NCBI RefSeq assembly: GCF_003966655.1
Contig: NZ_AP018795.1
Span: 806,001-870,000, forward strand
From: Acidithiobacillus ferridurans
GTDB lineage: Bacteria > Pseudomonadota > Gammaproteobacteria > Acidithiobacillales > Acidithiobacillaceae
Reading direction: 5' to 3'
Length of the DNA: 64,000 nucleotides
The notes below the pieces were generated by a model. The model had not been told where the DNA came from, searched no databases, and saw nothing but the letters and a program-made list of their open reading frames with translations. Positions within the stretch are counted from its first letter, which is position 1. The number at the start of each line of letters is the position of its first letter. Shown here piece after piece: positions 10,591 to 19,474 of this stretch. The translations under genes and the position numbers were made by a program.

Positions 10591-11640
10591 ATGTGGAAGA
10601 AACTGAACAAAGGGCTCATGGCCCTGCTGGCGGGGCTCTTCCTGACCCTGCCGGGCCTGCCCGCGGCCCAAGGACAGGAAACCCCGTCCGACCATACTTG
10701 GCAGGTCATTGTCGACCTGCGCCCCCTGCGCCTGGTGGGGGACAGGAAAAAGCCCTTGCCCGGCTACTGGCAGAAGCGCAACCTCGCCTTCAATGACCGA
10801 GCCGTGCCCCTGGCCAGGGTCCTGTACCCCAAGCCCGGCAAAGGCGTGGAGATCGGCATCAGCGACAGCCTCCAGGGCCATTTCACCGATACTCAAGGTA
10901 TCCAGACCCTCTACCTCGCCTACAAGTACTTCGCCGGTAGCGAAGCGGTCAACCCCAACCCCTATTTTGCCCGCCAGCCCGACATGGCCTACTCGCCGAA
11001 ATACAACGATGACGCCCTCATCCTTACCCAGGGCCAACGGATTCTCGGCTTTCTGCCCATGGACCGGCTGCCGTGGTTTCACTATCCCGTCTATCACGAC
11101 CCCAAGGACCCAGATCAGGGTTTGGCACCGGACAATACCTTCATTGCCCAGAAAGACGACGAATTTTCCCCCTACACCTATGGTTTTACCCACCTCCCCA
11201 AGATAGGGGGCATGGGCGCTGTCTTCGCCATCGGCGGGCGAATGGGCTTTTGGGGGCGGCATGGTTGGGAGGATCATACGGGGGACTATATAGGTAACGT
11301 CTACACCGAAAACTACGCCCTGAATCTCCTGCGCTTCGAAGGGAATCGGCTGGTCCTGCTGGCCACCTTCCCCCATGCCCACGAGGTACATTTTTGCGGG
11401 ATGCCCCAAGACAAAGGCTCCTTGCGCAATCAGGTCATCGCCTACCGTCCCGATCCCGGCGATCCGGCCAAGCTGCAATTTCGCATCCAGACCTATGCGG
11501 CCCCTTGCAATTGGCACAAACCGGCCATCGAGGTCCCCATCAAGGGCCCCTTGAAGCTGGTCAAGACGGAGATCGTCACCGTGACCCCCGAGGTGCTGGG
11601 GCCTTTGCTGCCCTTTCCCGGCGGCAAATCGGTGCCATGA
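10591..11640 (+). CDS. Secreted protein of unknown function
   Basis: The start is taken at the ATG at 10591, with a GGGAG site seven bases upstream, which gives a clean signal peptide (KGLMALLAGLFLTLPGLPAAQG). The mature protein of about 325 residues is rich in Pro, Tyr, Phe and Gly, with repeated aromatic stretches (YLAYKYFAG, MGFWGRHGWEDHTGDYIGN) and two cysteines (HFCGMP, APCNWH). I recognise no domain. It starts 14 bases after the transglycosylase gene and 43 bases before the next secreted protein, so it is probably part of the same exported set. Confidence 0.6.
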   Translation: MWKKLNKGLMALLAGLFLTLPGLPAAQGQETPSDHTWQVIVDLRPLRLVGDRKKPLPGYWQKRNLAFNDRAVPLARVLYPKPGKGVEIGISDSLQGHFTDTQGIQTLYLAYKYFAGSEAVNPNPYFARQPDMAYSPKYNDDALILTQGQRILGFLPMDRLPWFHYPVYHDPKDPDQGLAPDNTFIAQKDDEFSPYTYGFTHLPKIGGMGAVFAIGGRMGFWGRHGWEDHTGDYIGNVYTENYALNLLRFEGNRLVLLATFPHAHEVHFCGMPQDKGSLRNQVIAYRPDPGDPAKLQFRIQTYAAPCNWHKPAIEVPIKGPLKLVKTEIVTVTPEVLGPLLPFPGGKSVP

Positions 11641-11683
11641 GCCCGGATGGGCCTTTGTGGTCTCGCGACGGGAGATTCTGGTC

Positions 11684-12661
11684 ATGAACCGATCGTCCCA
11701 TTGGCATCATTTCGCCTTCGTCATCTGTTGCATGGGCTGGCTCGGCATCAGCCCGGCCCAGGCCCAGTCCATCGACGATCTGCCTTATACCCACACCTTA
11801 AATTGCAATGCCGAGCAGAAAAGTCCGGCGGTGGGAACGATCTGCGCGCAGCCGAAACCGAAGAATTTTGATGAATCGCACACCCTTCGCGGTGAACTGT
11901 TGCGTCAAGACATGTATGTCGTCGGCCTCTACCGCCGCGCCCTGGAGAACACCGCACCGGGCGGGCCCGAGCAGGCGAAGATCATTGCCGAGCAGGGGGC
12001 GTATCTCAAACGGCGCGACGCCTGCGGCCAGGATGCCCAGTGCATCCTGCGGGTGGAGCAGGCCCGCCACAAGGAACTGATCACGCTGACCCATAAGCTG
12101 CAAAAGGAACTGCCCTATGAGGACATCCAATCCTGGACCCGGGGCCTGGTGTTCCCCGATGGAAACGGCAAAGCCCAGCCCCTCGAGCAACGCCTCTTGC
12201 AGTCCTTTGATCAATATCCCATGCCCCATGTGACCCTCCCCGACGGCAGCACGGTCTTCTGGGGCTTTCTGACCGGGGCCGGGCAGGTGCAGTCCCTGGC
12301 CATCACCGATGCCCAAAACCATCTGCGCTTGCTCGGGGCGGCCGACGATCTCCTCCTGGCGGGTACCGATCCGCACAAGCTCCAACAGGCGCGCCTCGTG
12401 GTCTTCGTCCGCGATCCCCAAGCCTTGGCCCGCTATCTCCCGGTCGTGCGCGCCTGGGCGGCCGCGGATGTCCTGGGTTTCAACCGGAAGTGCCCGGGCC
12501 AGGACCACGCCCGCTGCACCGCGGCCTTGCAGGCGCCCCTGCCCATCCAGGCCTATAACCTGAATTGCAAAACCAGCAACGGCAAAATCATCCAGCAGCA
12601 CTGCGCCCTTCCCTTGCCGCAGGTGCCGGATGACGTCTCACCCGGGTTGTTCTGGCAGTGA
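11684..12661 (+). CDS. Secreted LprI-like cysteine protein
   Basis: The start at 11684 (GGGAG about 11 bases upstream) gives a signal peptide ending SPAQAQS. The N-terminal 100 mature residues show the layout of the LprI/DUF1311-type domain: Cys41 and Cys54, then a helical region ending QGAYLKRRDACGQDAQCI with Cys114 and Cys120. LprI-like proteins are periplasmic or lipoproteins; some inhibit lysozyme. The remaining 200 residues form an unrecognised domain with two more Cys pairs near the C-terminus (FNRKCPGQDHARC, NLNCKTSNG...HCALP). The same four-Cys arrangement occurs in the next gene, so the two are probably paralogues. The neighbouring transglycosylase suggests a link with peptidoglycan turnover, which is inference. 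Confidence 0.62.
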   Translation: MNRSSHWHHFAFVICCMGWLGISPAQAQSIDDLPYTHTLNCNAEQKSPAVGTICAQPKPKNFDESHTLRGELLRQDMYVVGLYRRALENTAPGGPEQAKIIAEQGAYLKRRDACGQDAQCILRVEQARHKELITLTHKLQKELPYEDIQSWTRGLVFPDGNGKAQPLEQRLLQSFDQYPMPHVTLPDGSTVFWGFLTGAGQVQSLAITDAQNHLRLLGAADDLLLAGTDPHKLQQARLVVFVRDPQALARYLPVVRAWAAADVLGFNRKCPGQDHARCTAALQAPLPIQAYNLNCKTSNGKIIQQHCALPLPQVPDDVSPGLFWQ

Positions 12662-12720
12662 GCAGTCGAATCCATAAGTTACGCAGGATGTTGTTTTCAC
12701 CTGACAGAAGGAGCGTATCC

Positions 12721-13428
12721 ATGTACTTAAACACCCTGTTCCTGAACACCCCATCCCGTTTTGGGGCGTTGCTGATCCTGTCCACCGCGCCTTTGGCCTC
12801 GCCCGCCGTGGCGCAGGCCGGCCTGCCCGCCGCCCAATGCAGCCGGGCGGCCACGCCCACGGAAGGGGCCATTTGCGCCAACCAGGAACTCCACGCCCTG
12901 GACACGGAACTTGCCGAGGCCTATCACCACGCCTTGACCGCTACTAATAAGGGTAGCAACGAGCGTCAAATGCTCATTGCCGAACAGCGACAGTGGCTTA
13001 CCATGCGTGATGCTTGCAAGGCGAATGTCGGGTGCTTGGCGGCGGCGTACCGCGAGCGTCTGGCGCAACTGCATCCAGGGGCGATGCTGGAGCTATCTCC
13101 GATCGCGCTTCCCCAGTTTCTGGCGATGCACCCAGACGCGGTCATTCAACTCACCAGTCAAAGTCCGGGCTGTATATACTGTACGGACCAGGATCGCAGG
13201 ATTTTCGCTGAGGTGGCGGCGCATCTACCCGCGCATGTGGCCATCGCCCGGGTAGAGTGGACACCATGGTACCTTTTCCCCAAGGAAGTTGCTTCGCTTG
13301 CCGAATCCACGCCGGGAATTCCAATGATCGCGATATTGCGTAATGGAGAGGTGGTCGATCGCATTACAGGTGAGCAGAGAGACCCGGCATTGCTATCCCG
13401 AGCCATAGCCTCGGTGTTTCGGGAGTGA
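12721..13428 (+). CDS. LprI-like domain fused to a thioredoxin-like domain, secreted
   Basis: The ATG at 12721 follows AGAAGGAG and gives a signal peptide ending PAVAQA; an earlier GTG at 12658 overlapping the previous stop is possible but gives a poor leader. Residues 37-117 are LprI/DUF1311-like: Cys40, Cys52, the EQRQWLTMRDACK helix and Cys99/Cys105. Residues 130-235 resemble a thioredoxin fold: PGCIYC (Cys151 and Cys154, a C-x-x-C redox site) at the start of a helix, the strand VAIARVEW, then TPGIPMIAIL with the probable cis-Pro201, and NGEVVDRITG. The protein would act in the periplasm as a thiol-disulfide carrier or sensor, perhaps for the cysteine-rich exported proteins made next to it. 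The 235-residue length is complete. Confidence 0.7.
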   Translation: MYLNTLFLNTPSRFGALLILSTAPLASPAVAQAGLPAAQCSRAATPTEGAICANQELHALDTELAEAYHHALTATNKGSNERQMLIAEQRQWLTMRDACKANVGCLAAAYRERLAQLHPGAMLELSPIALPQFLAMHPDAVIQLTSQSPGCIYCTDQDRRIFAEVAAHLPAHVAIARVEWTPWYLFPKEVASLAESTPGIPMIAILRNGEVVDRITGEQRDPALLSRAIASVFRE

Positions 13429-13490
13429 TCGGGCTCAGGCAAAGACGGTCGCCCATCTCCCAAGAGACTGAACGGCGGCGCCCATGACGC

Positions 13491-14465
13491 TTAGAAGGTT
13501 GCCTGCTCCGCAAACACCCCCAACGCCCGCTTCAGATCCTCCCAGACCTTGCGCTTGTCGATGGGATTACGCAGCAGATAGGCGGGGTGGTAGGTGACGA
13601 TCAAGGGAATGCCTTGGTAGTGCTGGGTCGTACCGCGCAATTGGCTGAGCGGCGTATCCACCTGAAGCAAGCCCTGCGCAGCAAAGCGTCCCAGGGCAAC
13701 GATCACACGCGGCTGTAACAGCGCGATCTGGCGCTGCAGGTAGGGCATGCACGCCTGCACCTCCGGGCCCAGCGGATCGCGGTTGTTGGGGGGACGGCAT
13801 TTGAGGATATTGGCAATGTAGGCGTCTTTGTCGCGACTCAGGCCCATGGCCTGGAGCATGTTGTCGAGGAGTTGACCGGCACGCCCCACAAAGGCTTCGC
13901 CGCGGCGGTCTTCTTCCGCGCCCGGCGCCTCGCCGACAAAGAGCCAGGACCCGCGCGGGTTGCCCGCACCGAATACGGCATGTTTGCGGGTTTCGCCCAG
14001 GGGGCATGCCTGACAGGTGCTGACCATGTTGCTGAGATCACGCCAGTCCAGAGTGGCGATGCGGGTGATCCGTTGCCGCTCCCCAGTAGCGCCGCTGGCC
14101 TGGGCTGCGGCGGGTGCCGGCGGAGATGGAAGGGGCTCGGCAGTGGGCGGCGACCGTGTGCCGTTCACCGGGATCGGGGTCGCCTCTGCGGATGAGAGTG
14201 CCGTCGCGGGTGCCGCACCACCCCCTACCGGGGCCCCCTCTTCGGCGGGGATCGGGAGTGGTTCCGGGCACCGCATGGACGTCTCCACAAGGGGCGCCGG
14301 AACCGACTCCGACGCTGATGGCGCAGGTACAGATCGGTTCGCTACAGCGCTAGCGTTGTTTGCCGTCGTTTTGTCCTGCGCCAGCTCCGGCGGCGGGTCA
14401 CCGGGCACGGGCATGCGCAAAAGCTGCAGGAACTGGCGTTGTTCGTCGCTGAGGATGTCGGGCAT
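13491..14465 (-). CDS. Uracil-DNA glycosylase, family 4 (iron-sulfur type)
   Basis: The C-terminal 180 residues carry the family-4 UDG signature: STCQACPLGETRKHAVFGAG, GEAPGAEEDRRGEAFVGRAG (GEAPG at 178-182), NILKCRPPNNRDPLGPEVQAC and the motif III-like VTYHPAYLLRNP. Cys151, Cys154, Cys223 and Cys239 are placed to bind the 4Fe-4S cluster of this family. The enzyme removes uracil from DNA to start base excision repair. The N-terminal 135 residues are a Pro/Ala/Ser-rich low-complexity extension; similar extensions occur in the 'phage SPO1 DNA polymerase-related' members in proteobacteria. The gene converges with the thioredoxin-fusion gene and is read away from the DUF4870 gene. Confidence 0.9.
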   Translation of the reverse strand: MPDILSDEQRQFLQLLRMPVPGDPPPELAQDKTTANNASAVANRSVPAPSASESVPAPLVETSMRCPEPLPIPAEEGAPVGGGAAPATALSSAEATPIPVNGTRSPPTAEPLPSPPAPAAAQASGATGERQRITRIATLDWRDLSNMVSTCQACPLGETRKHAVFGAGNPRGSWLFVGEAPGAEEDRRGEAFVGRAGQLLDNMLQAMGLSRDKDAYIANILKCRPPNNRDPLGPEVQACMPYLQRQIALLQPRVIVALGRFAAQGLLQVDTPLSQLRGTTQHYQGIPLIVTYHPAYLLRNPIDKRKVWEDLKRALGVFAEQATF

Positions 14466-14641
14466 GAGTCTATGCTAAAGGTCCGGCCCCTTGGTGGCAA
14501 TCCTCCAGCCGTCCGCAAAGGGCCCATCGCAAGGCTATTCTTTGACAAAAAATTCAGTATGATAGTGAGCACGGGCCACACAGACTGGAACGCCACTCGG
14601 CCACCCAGCGCAAAATCCATCATCCTACAGGGAGCGTGAAC

Positions 14642-14992
14642 ATGGACAGCAATGACCTCATTGAATCAGTCAGTAAGGACGATCGTAATATCGCTGCGCT
14701 CACCCATGCCGGCGGTATCATCTTCGGGTTCATCCCGTCGCTCATCGTCTATCTCCTCAAAAAGGACAGCGGCTCCGCCTGGTTGGTGCAGCAAAGCCGA
14801 GAGGCGCTGAATTTCCAGATCACGGTGCTGATTGCCTGTGTAGTAGCCAGCATTCTCAGCACCTTGTTGATAGGCCTGTTCATTTTCCCGCTGATTTTCA
14901 TAGTGAATTTGATATTCTGTGTGTTGGCCGCCATCAAAGCCAGTAATGGCGAGGTCTACCGCTACCCGCTCACCCTGCGTTTGCTGAGTTGA
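14642..14992 (+). CDS. DUF4870 (Tic20-like) small membrane protein
   Basis: The 116-residue product has RNIAALTHAGGIIFGFIPSLIVYLLKKD, then QQSREALNFQITVLI and two more hydrophobic helices ending VLAAIKASNGEVYRYPLTLRLL. This is the DUF4870/Tic20-like pattern of a small helical inner-membrane protein of unknown role. The ATG at 14642 is preferred over the GTG at 14636 because the GGGAG site is about eight bases upstream. It stands alone between the divergent UDG gene and uup. Confidence 0.85.
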   Translation: MDSNDLIESVSKDDRNIAALTHAGGIIFGFIPSLIVYLLKKDSGSAWLVQQSREALNFQITVLIACVVASILSTLLIGLFIFPLIFIVNLIFCVLAAIKASNGEVYRYPLTLRLLS

Positions 14993-15088
14993 CGCGTAGA
15001 ACCAGAGAACACCCTTTCGGCTTGCGCCACTGCAGCGCGCCCCGTACCCTACGCCTTTATTTTGCATAACCAGGATGGGGTCGGCTGA

Positions 15089-16951
15089 ATGTCTATTCTG
15101 CGGCTGGAGGCAGGGCAAGTGGAATGGGGTGGCCGGGCGCTGCTGGACCATGCCGAGTTGAATCTGGAGGCGGGCGAGCGGGTCGGCCTGATCGGCCGCA
15201 ACGGTGAAGGCAAGTCTACCCTGCTGCAAGTGCTGGCAGGGCTCTGCCCCCTCGATGGTGGAACGCTGTGGGTGGCGCCCGGCATACGTCGGGCCTACCT
15301 GGCGCAGGAGCCGGAATTAGCCGGTGAGCACGACCTGCTCACCGCCATCAAATCCGGACATCCTGCCTGGCGGCACTTGCAGAATGCCGATGCGGACGAT
15401 GCCCATGCCCATGCCCTTGCCGACCACCACGATGCCTGGCAGATCGACTACAAGGCAGAGGCCCTGCGCGACAGCCTGGGGCTGCCCGCTGAAGGCGTGG
15501 TCAGCGCCCTTTCCGGCGGCCAGCGCAAGCGGGTAGCCATCGCCGCCACCCTGGTCGCCGAGCCGGACCTGCTCTTTCTCGACGAACCCACCAACCATCT
15601 CGACCTGCCCGCCATCCTGGCGCTGGAACAATCCCTGCTGCGCCATCGCGGCACACTGGTCTTCGTCACCCACGATCGACGTTTTCTCGACCGCCTGGCG
15701 ACCCGCATCGTCGAACTGGATCGTGGCATACTACGCAGTTTTCCGGGCACTTTTGCGGCTTATCAAAGCCGCAAGGCCGAAGTCCTCGCTGCTGAGGCTG
15801 CCGCCGACAGCCGTCTGGAAGGGCAACTGGCGGAAGAGGAGGCCTGGCTGCGCCAGGGGGTCAAGGCCCGCGCCAAGCGCAACCAGGGCCGCCTGCGCCG
15901 TCTGGAGGGGCTGCGTGAGGAGCGCGCCAGCCGTCGTCAGCAGCAGGGGCACGCCACCCTGCAAATCAGCACGGCGGATCGTTCCGGCGCACTCATTGCC
16001 GAGCTGGATCACGTGTCTTTTGCCTATGGTGGGCGTCCGGTCATCCGCGATTTTTCCACCCGCATCGAACGCGGCGACCGGGTTGGCATTATCGGCCCCA
16101 ATGGAGCGGGCAAGACGACACTGCTGCGCCTGATCCTTGGCGAACTGGAGCCACAGGAGGGTACCGTCCGCCGCGGCACCAAACAGGAGGTCGCCTACTT
16201 CGACCAGATGCGCGCCACCCTCGACCCCGAGAGCCGGGTGTTGGACGCCATCGCGGACGGGAATGATTTTATCGACATCAATGGCGAACGCCGTCACGTG
16301 CTGAGCTATCTGCAGGATTTCCTCTTCCCGCCCAGCCGGGCGCGGGGGCTGATCAAGGCACTCTCCGGCGGCGAGCGCGCACGTTTGCTGCTGGCTCGCC
16401 TGTTTGCCCGCCCCGCCAATATTCTGGTGCTGGACGAACCCACCAACGACCTGGACCTGGAGACGCTGGAGGTGCTCGAAGAACGTTTACAGAGTTACGC
16501 CGGCACGATCTTCCTGGTATCCCATGACCGAGACTTTCTCGATAACGTGGTCACCCAGGTGATCGCCTTCGGGGAAGACGGCCAGATCAGCCAGAATGCG
16601 GGCGGCTACGAGGACTGGCTGCGTTGGCAGATGGAGTCGCAGCGCACGGCAAAATCGGTAGAAGGTGGCGGCGGCAAGGGTTCCGGCAAGCGGGATGGCG
16701 GCAAGGGCAGAAAATCCGCCATGAGCTACAAGGAAAACCAGGAACTCGCCGCCCTGCCGGCGCAGATCGAGGCGCTGGAGAAAGAAGAGGGTGAAATCGC
16801 CGCCACGCTGGCCCTGCCGGAAACCTACCAGAACCCGGAGCGCTTGCGCGAGGTGCAGGCCCGCGCCGATGTCGTCAGTGCATCTTTAACGAAAGCGTAT
16901 GGGCGCTGGGAGGCGCTGGAAGAAAAGGCCGCCCGGGCTGCCGACTTTTAG
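15089..16951 (+). CDS. uup: ABC-F ATPase Uup
   Basis: The 620-residue protein has two ABC ATPase cassettes without membrane helices: Walker A GRNGEGKST and GPNGAGKTT, signature motifs LSGGQRKRVAIA and LSGGERARLLLA, and Walker B LLFLDEPTNHLD and ILVLDEPTNDLD. The inter-domain linker is rich in Arg and Lys (KARAKRNQGRLRRLEGLREER). The C-terminal coiled coil (SYKENQELAALPAQIEALEKEEGEIAATL) is the Uup CTD, which separates it from EttA and YheS. Uup binds DNA and the ribosome and affects transposon precise excision and ribosome function. Its stop codon overlaps the stop of the convergent membrane-protein gene by 3-4 bases. Confidence 0.92.
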   Translation: MSILRLEAGQVEWGGRALLDHAELNLEAGERVGLIGRNGEGKSTLLQVLAGLCPLDGGTLWVAPGIRRAYLAQEPELAGEHDLLTAIKSGHPAWRHLQNADADDAHAHALADHHDAWQIDYKAEALRDSLGLPAEGVVSALSGGQRKRVAIAATLVAEPDLLFLDEPTNHLDLPAILALEQSLLRHRGTLVFVTHDRRFLDRLATRIVELDRGILRSFPGTFAAYQSRKAEVLAAEAAADSRLEGQLAEEEAWLRQGVKARAKRNQGRLRRLEGLREERASRRQQQGHATLQISTADRSGALIAELDHVSFAYGGRPVIRDFSTRIERGDRVGIIGPNGAGKTTLLRLILGELEPQEGTVRRGTKQEVAYFDQMRATLDPESRVLDAIADGNDFIDINGERRHVLSYLQDFLFPPSRARGLIKALSGGERARLLLARLFARPANILVLDEPTNDLDLETLEVLEERLQSYAGTIFLVSHDRDFLDNVVTQVIAFGEDGQISQNAGGYEDWLRWQMESQRTAKSVEGGGGKGSGKRDGGKGRKSAMSYKENQELAALPAQIEALEKEEGEIAATLALPETYQNPERLREVQARADVVSASLTKAYGRWEALEEKAARAADF

Positions 16952-17271
16952 GAAGAAGAATTTGGTGTGCCCTGCCCCTTGTCGCGCAGCAAAAAATGCA
17001 GGGCCACGCCGTCGACTACCGCCAGGAACAGGGTCGCGACCAGGCCCGCGGCCATGCTGACCCAGGGTCCGGGGGGCGCCTGGGGGTCGGGAACGAAACC
17101 CTGCCAGTGCCAGGCCATTCCGGTTATCCCATAGGCGATGATCAGCCCCGGAATCAGCAGCAGACCATCCAAGGCCAGCAGTACCAGCACCGCCAGCAGT
17201 ACCAGCAGTACCATACCCGCGCCTTTGAGCAGCTCGCGCAGCCAGCGCAACCAGTCACGTGGTTCAGCCAC
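16948..17271 (-). CDS. Small membrane protein of unknown function
   Basis: The proposed start is the GTG at 17271, which overlaps the end of the upstream gene by 8 bases (GTGGCTGA). This gives 107 residues: an amphipathic N-terminus (DWLRWLRELLKG), a very Leu/Val-rich helix (AGMVLLVLLAVLVLLALDGLLLIPG), a second helix and a third near VSMAAGLVATLFLAVVDG. No family is recognised. The tight overlap chain with the PBP gene and the next small gene suggests the three are co-translated and could form a membrane complex. The end overlaps the uup stop tail-to-tail. Confidence 0.55.
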   Translation of the reverse strand: MAEPRDWLRWLRELLKGAGMVLLVLLAVLVLLALDGLLLIPGLIIAYGITGMAWHWQGFVPDPQAPPGPWVSMAAGLVATLFLAVVDGVALHFLLRDKGQGTPNSSS

Positions 17272-17575
17272 GGTACACCCAAAGCACGATATCCCGGCGC
17301 GGCAGGGTGACCGGAGCCCCATTTTGGAAATCCAGGGTGGCGTTGGGCCAGAAGGCCGTGTCGGCGAAGCGCGGGGTCACCAAATAGGTTCCCGGCCAGT
17401 CGGGCGCGGCCACTGCCTGATGCCCTCCGACAATAATGGCGCGCGCCCCGGCCTCGTTCACATAGATGTGCGCCACAGGGATGCGGGTAAACACCGCCGT
17501 CGTCAAGATCCCCAGCAGGATCGCCACAATACCTGCCGTAAGTACTCCCGCGACCCATTTGTCCAGCCTGCTCAA
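17264..17575 (-). CDS. Small single-pass membrane protein of unknown function
   Basis: The start is taken as a TTG at 17575 that overlaps the TGA of the preceding PBP gene (TTGA), giving 103 residues. It has one N-terminal helix (WVAGVLTAGIVAILLGILTTAVF) followed by a periplasmic domain with HIYVNEAGARAIIVGGHQ and PGTYLVTPRF. The domain is not recognised. Translational coupling to the class B PBP suggests it works in the same peptidoglycan or envelope process. The TTG start is inferred from the overlap and reading-frame fit, not from a strong ribosome site. Confidence 0.55.
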   Translation of the reverse strand: MSRLDKWVAGVLTAGIVAILLGILTTAVFTRIPVAHIYVNEAGARAIIVGGHQAVAAPDWPGTYLVTPRFADTAFWPNATLDFQNGAPVTLPRRDIVLWVYRG

Positions 17576-19326
17576 TTGCCGCCTCCTTCCGCCCAGATTT
17601 CCGCCTGGGTGGCCGTGATATGGTTCTCCTTGGAGGCACAGGCCTTGCCTCCGCACCAGCGTGGTGCAATGTTCAGCTCTTCCAGGGCGTGGCGCATGGT
17701 CACCCGGAACACGGGGGCCGACTCCACGCCACCGAAGTTCCAGTAGCGGGTACTTCCGCGCAAGGTTACCGCCATGACCAGTTTCGGTGCAAAACCAGGT
17801 GCAAATCCGACAAACGTCGCATTGGTCTTGTTCTTCAAAAACCCGTCTTTTCCGTTGGCCAGGTTGGCAGTGCCCGTCTTGCCCGCCACTGCATAACCGG
17901 GGATCGCTGCGAGGATGCCCGTACCGTTGGCAGCGCAGACTCCTTCCAGCCAGTGCCGCAGGTGCGCCGCGATGGCGGCGGGCATGATGCGCACGCGCTG
18001 CGTGGGCTGGCCGGCGATCAGCGTCGGAGCGACGTGATAACCCCCGTTGGCGATGGCCGCATAACCTTCCGCCAGTTGCAGGGTCGTCACCGACACGCCG
18101 TAGCCCAGCGCTATGGTGGCATGGCGCGCCTTGTCCCAGGTCTGGGGCGGAGGCAGCACACCACCGGTTCCACCTGCAAAACCCAGATCCGGCTCCTTGC
18201 CATAACCCGCCGCCCGATACATGTCGTAGATGGCCTGGGCAGGTGTTCGCAGGGCAATCTTGGCGGCGCCGATGTCGCTGGAGTATTTGAGAATATGCGC
18301 CACGTTCAGTTCATGGTGTACCACATCGTCGCGAATACAGAACCCGCCCACGGGCAGGCAGTGGGAGACGTTAAAGCGCTGGTCCGGCTGGATACTGCCC
18401 GTTTCAAGGGCGGCCGCCACCATAAATGGCTTCATTACCGAACCGGGCTCGAAAGCCTGGTGCACGGCGTTATTGACATAATCCATAGGATCGCCGCAAC
18501 TACCGCGCGCATTGGGATTACAGGACGGCACGCTCGCCATGGCGAGAATCTGTCCGGTTTGCACATTCATTACCACCGCCGAGCCTTCGGTGGCGCCGAA
18601 ATGTTGTTGCGCAGCCAGCAACGTCATGTAGGCCCAGTACTGAATCTGAGGGTTGATGGTCAGGTGCAGGTCGTGGCCGGGTACCGGCGCCTGCCGCGCA
18701 CCGAGGAGGTGGAGCACTTCGCCCTGCCCGTCTACCAGCACCTTCTCACGGCCCGCCTTGCCCGACAGCCAGGAGTTATAGCCCATCTCCAGGCCGGCAG
18801 CGCCCTGGTGATCGAGATGTACCAAGCCTAGCAGCGGTGTGGTTACCGCCCCCAACGGATAATAAGTGCGACTGGTCTTCTGGACATAGATACCGGGCAC
18901 ATGGAGGGCATCGAGTGTGCGCCCCAGTTGCGGCGGCACCTGACGCAGGATATAGGCGAAGCCGGATCCACCGGACCGGACCCGCGCCGTCAGCTCGTCG
19001 GGACTGAGATTCAGAGCCTGCGCCACCTTGTTCCAGTCCTTACGGTGGGCATTGAAGATGCGCGGATCCGTCCAGATGGTCACGGCCGGCACATTTACCG
19101 CCAACGCATCACCGTTGCTACCGTAGATCACGCCACGGGCAGCGGGCAAAGGCCGCGACTGCAGATAGCGCATGCGCCCCTGAACACGCAGCTCGTGGGC
19201 TTGCCGCCATTGCAGTTCCGTATCCCGCGCCAGCACCACCACCAGCCCCAGAAGAATGACGGCAAGGAGCAGTATCGCCCGCCAGCGCGGCAGGATGCGT
19301 TGCAGGCTTAAGCGTTCCGACGGCAT
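17572..19326 (-). CDS. Class B penicillin-binding protein (FtsI/PBP2-like transpeptidase)
   Basis: This 584-residue protein has an N-terminal membrane anchor (AILLLAVILLGLVVVLA), a PBP dimerisation domain (RPLPAARGVIYGSNGDALAVN, the usual R-G-x-I-x-D/S-R-N-G block), and a transpeptidase domain with SxxK at Ser296-Lys299 (EPGSVMKPF), SxN as SSD (349-351) and KTGT at 483-486. It crosslinks peptidoglycan stem peptides in the periplasm. GAGGGG upstream supports the start. It is not in a division/cell wall cluster; its neighbours are an O-antigen-ligase-type protein and two small membrane proteins, so it may be a second, specialised paralogue. It has seven cysteines in the periplasmic part (269, 277, 323, 330, 464 and two near the C-terminus), which is unusual and may mean disulfides. 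Confidence 0.88.
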   Translation of the reverse strand: MPSERLSLQRILPRWRAILLLAVILLGLVVVLARDTELQWRQAHELRVQGRMRYLQSRPLPAARGVIYGSNGDALAVNVPAVTIWTDPRIFNAHRKDWNKVAQALNLSPDELTARVRSGGSGFAYILRQVPPQLGRTLDALHVPGIYVQKTSRTYYPLGAVTTPLLGLVHLDHQGAAGLEMGYNSWLSGKAGREKVLVDGQGEVLHLLGARQAPVPGHDLHLTINPQIQYWAYMTLLAAQQHFGATEGSAVVMNVQTGQILAMASVPSCNPNARGSCGDPMDYVNNAVHQAFEPGSVMKPFMVAAALETGSIQPDQRFNVSHCLPVGGFCIRDDVVHHELNVAHILKYSSDIGAAKIALRTPAQAIYDMYRAAGYGKEPDLGFAGGTGGVLPPPQTWDKARHATIALGYGVSVTTLQLAEGYAAIANGGYHVAPTLIAGQPTQRVRIMPAAIAAHLRHWLEGVCAANGTGILAAIPGYAVAGKTGTANLANGKDGFLKNKTNATFVGFAPGFAPKLVMAVTLRGSTRYWNFGGVESAPVFRVTMRHALEELNIAPRWCGGKACASKENHITATQAEIWAEGGGN

Positions 19327-19474
19327 GCCCAGCCCCTCAGCGGTATTCCCCGGGCGTCCCTATGGAAAGGCAAGGGCACGCCGGCAGGACTTAGAATGAG
19401 CGCCTCCGGCGGTTCGCGGTTCTCCGCCCCACGAACGTCACAAGCCGCAAAGATGCTGGTCGGGATATCCATAC

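Noticed and set aside
9134-11685. Long minus-strand open frames opposite the transglycosylase and the secreted protein gene
   Set aside because: They are antisense to genes with signal peptides, ribosome sites and domain motifs, have low-complexity products and no recognisable domain. High GC makes such shadows common.
14542-14568. Possible sigma-70 promoter TTGACA with a downstream TATGAT before the DUF4870 gene
   Set aside because: The spacing between TTGACA and TATGAT is only 10 bases and alternative -10 boxes at 17 bases are poor.
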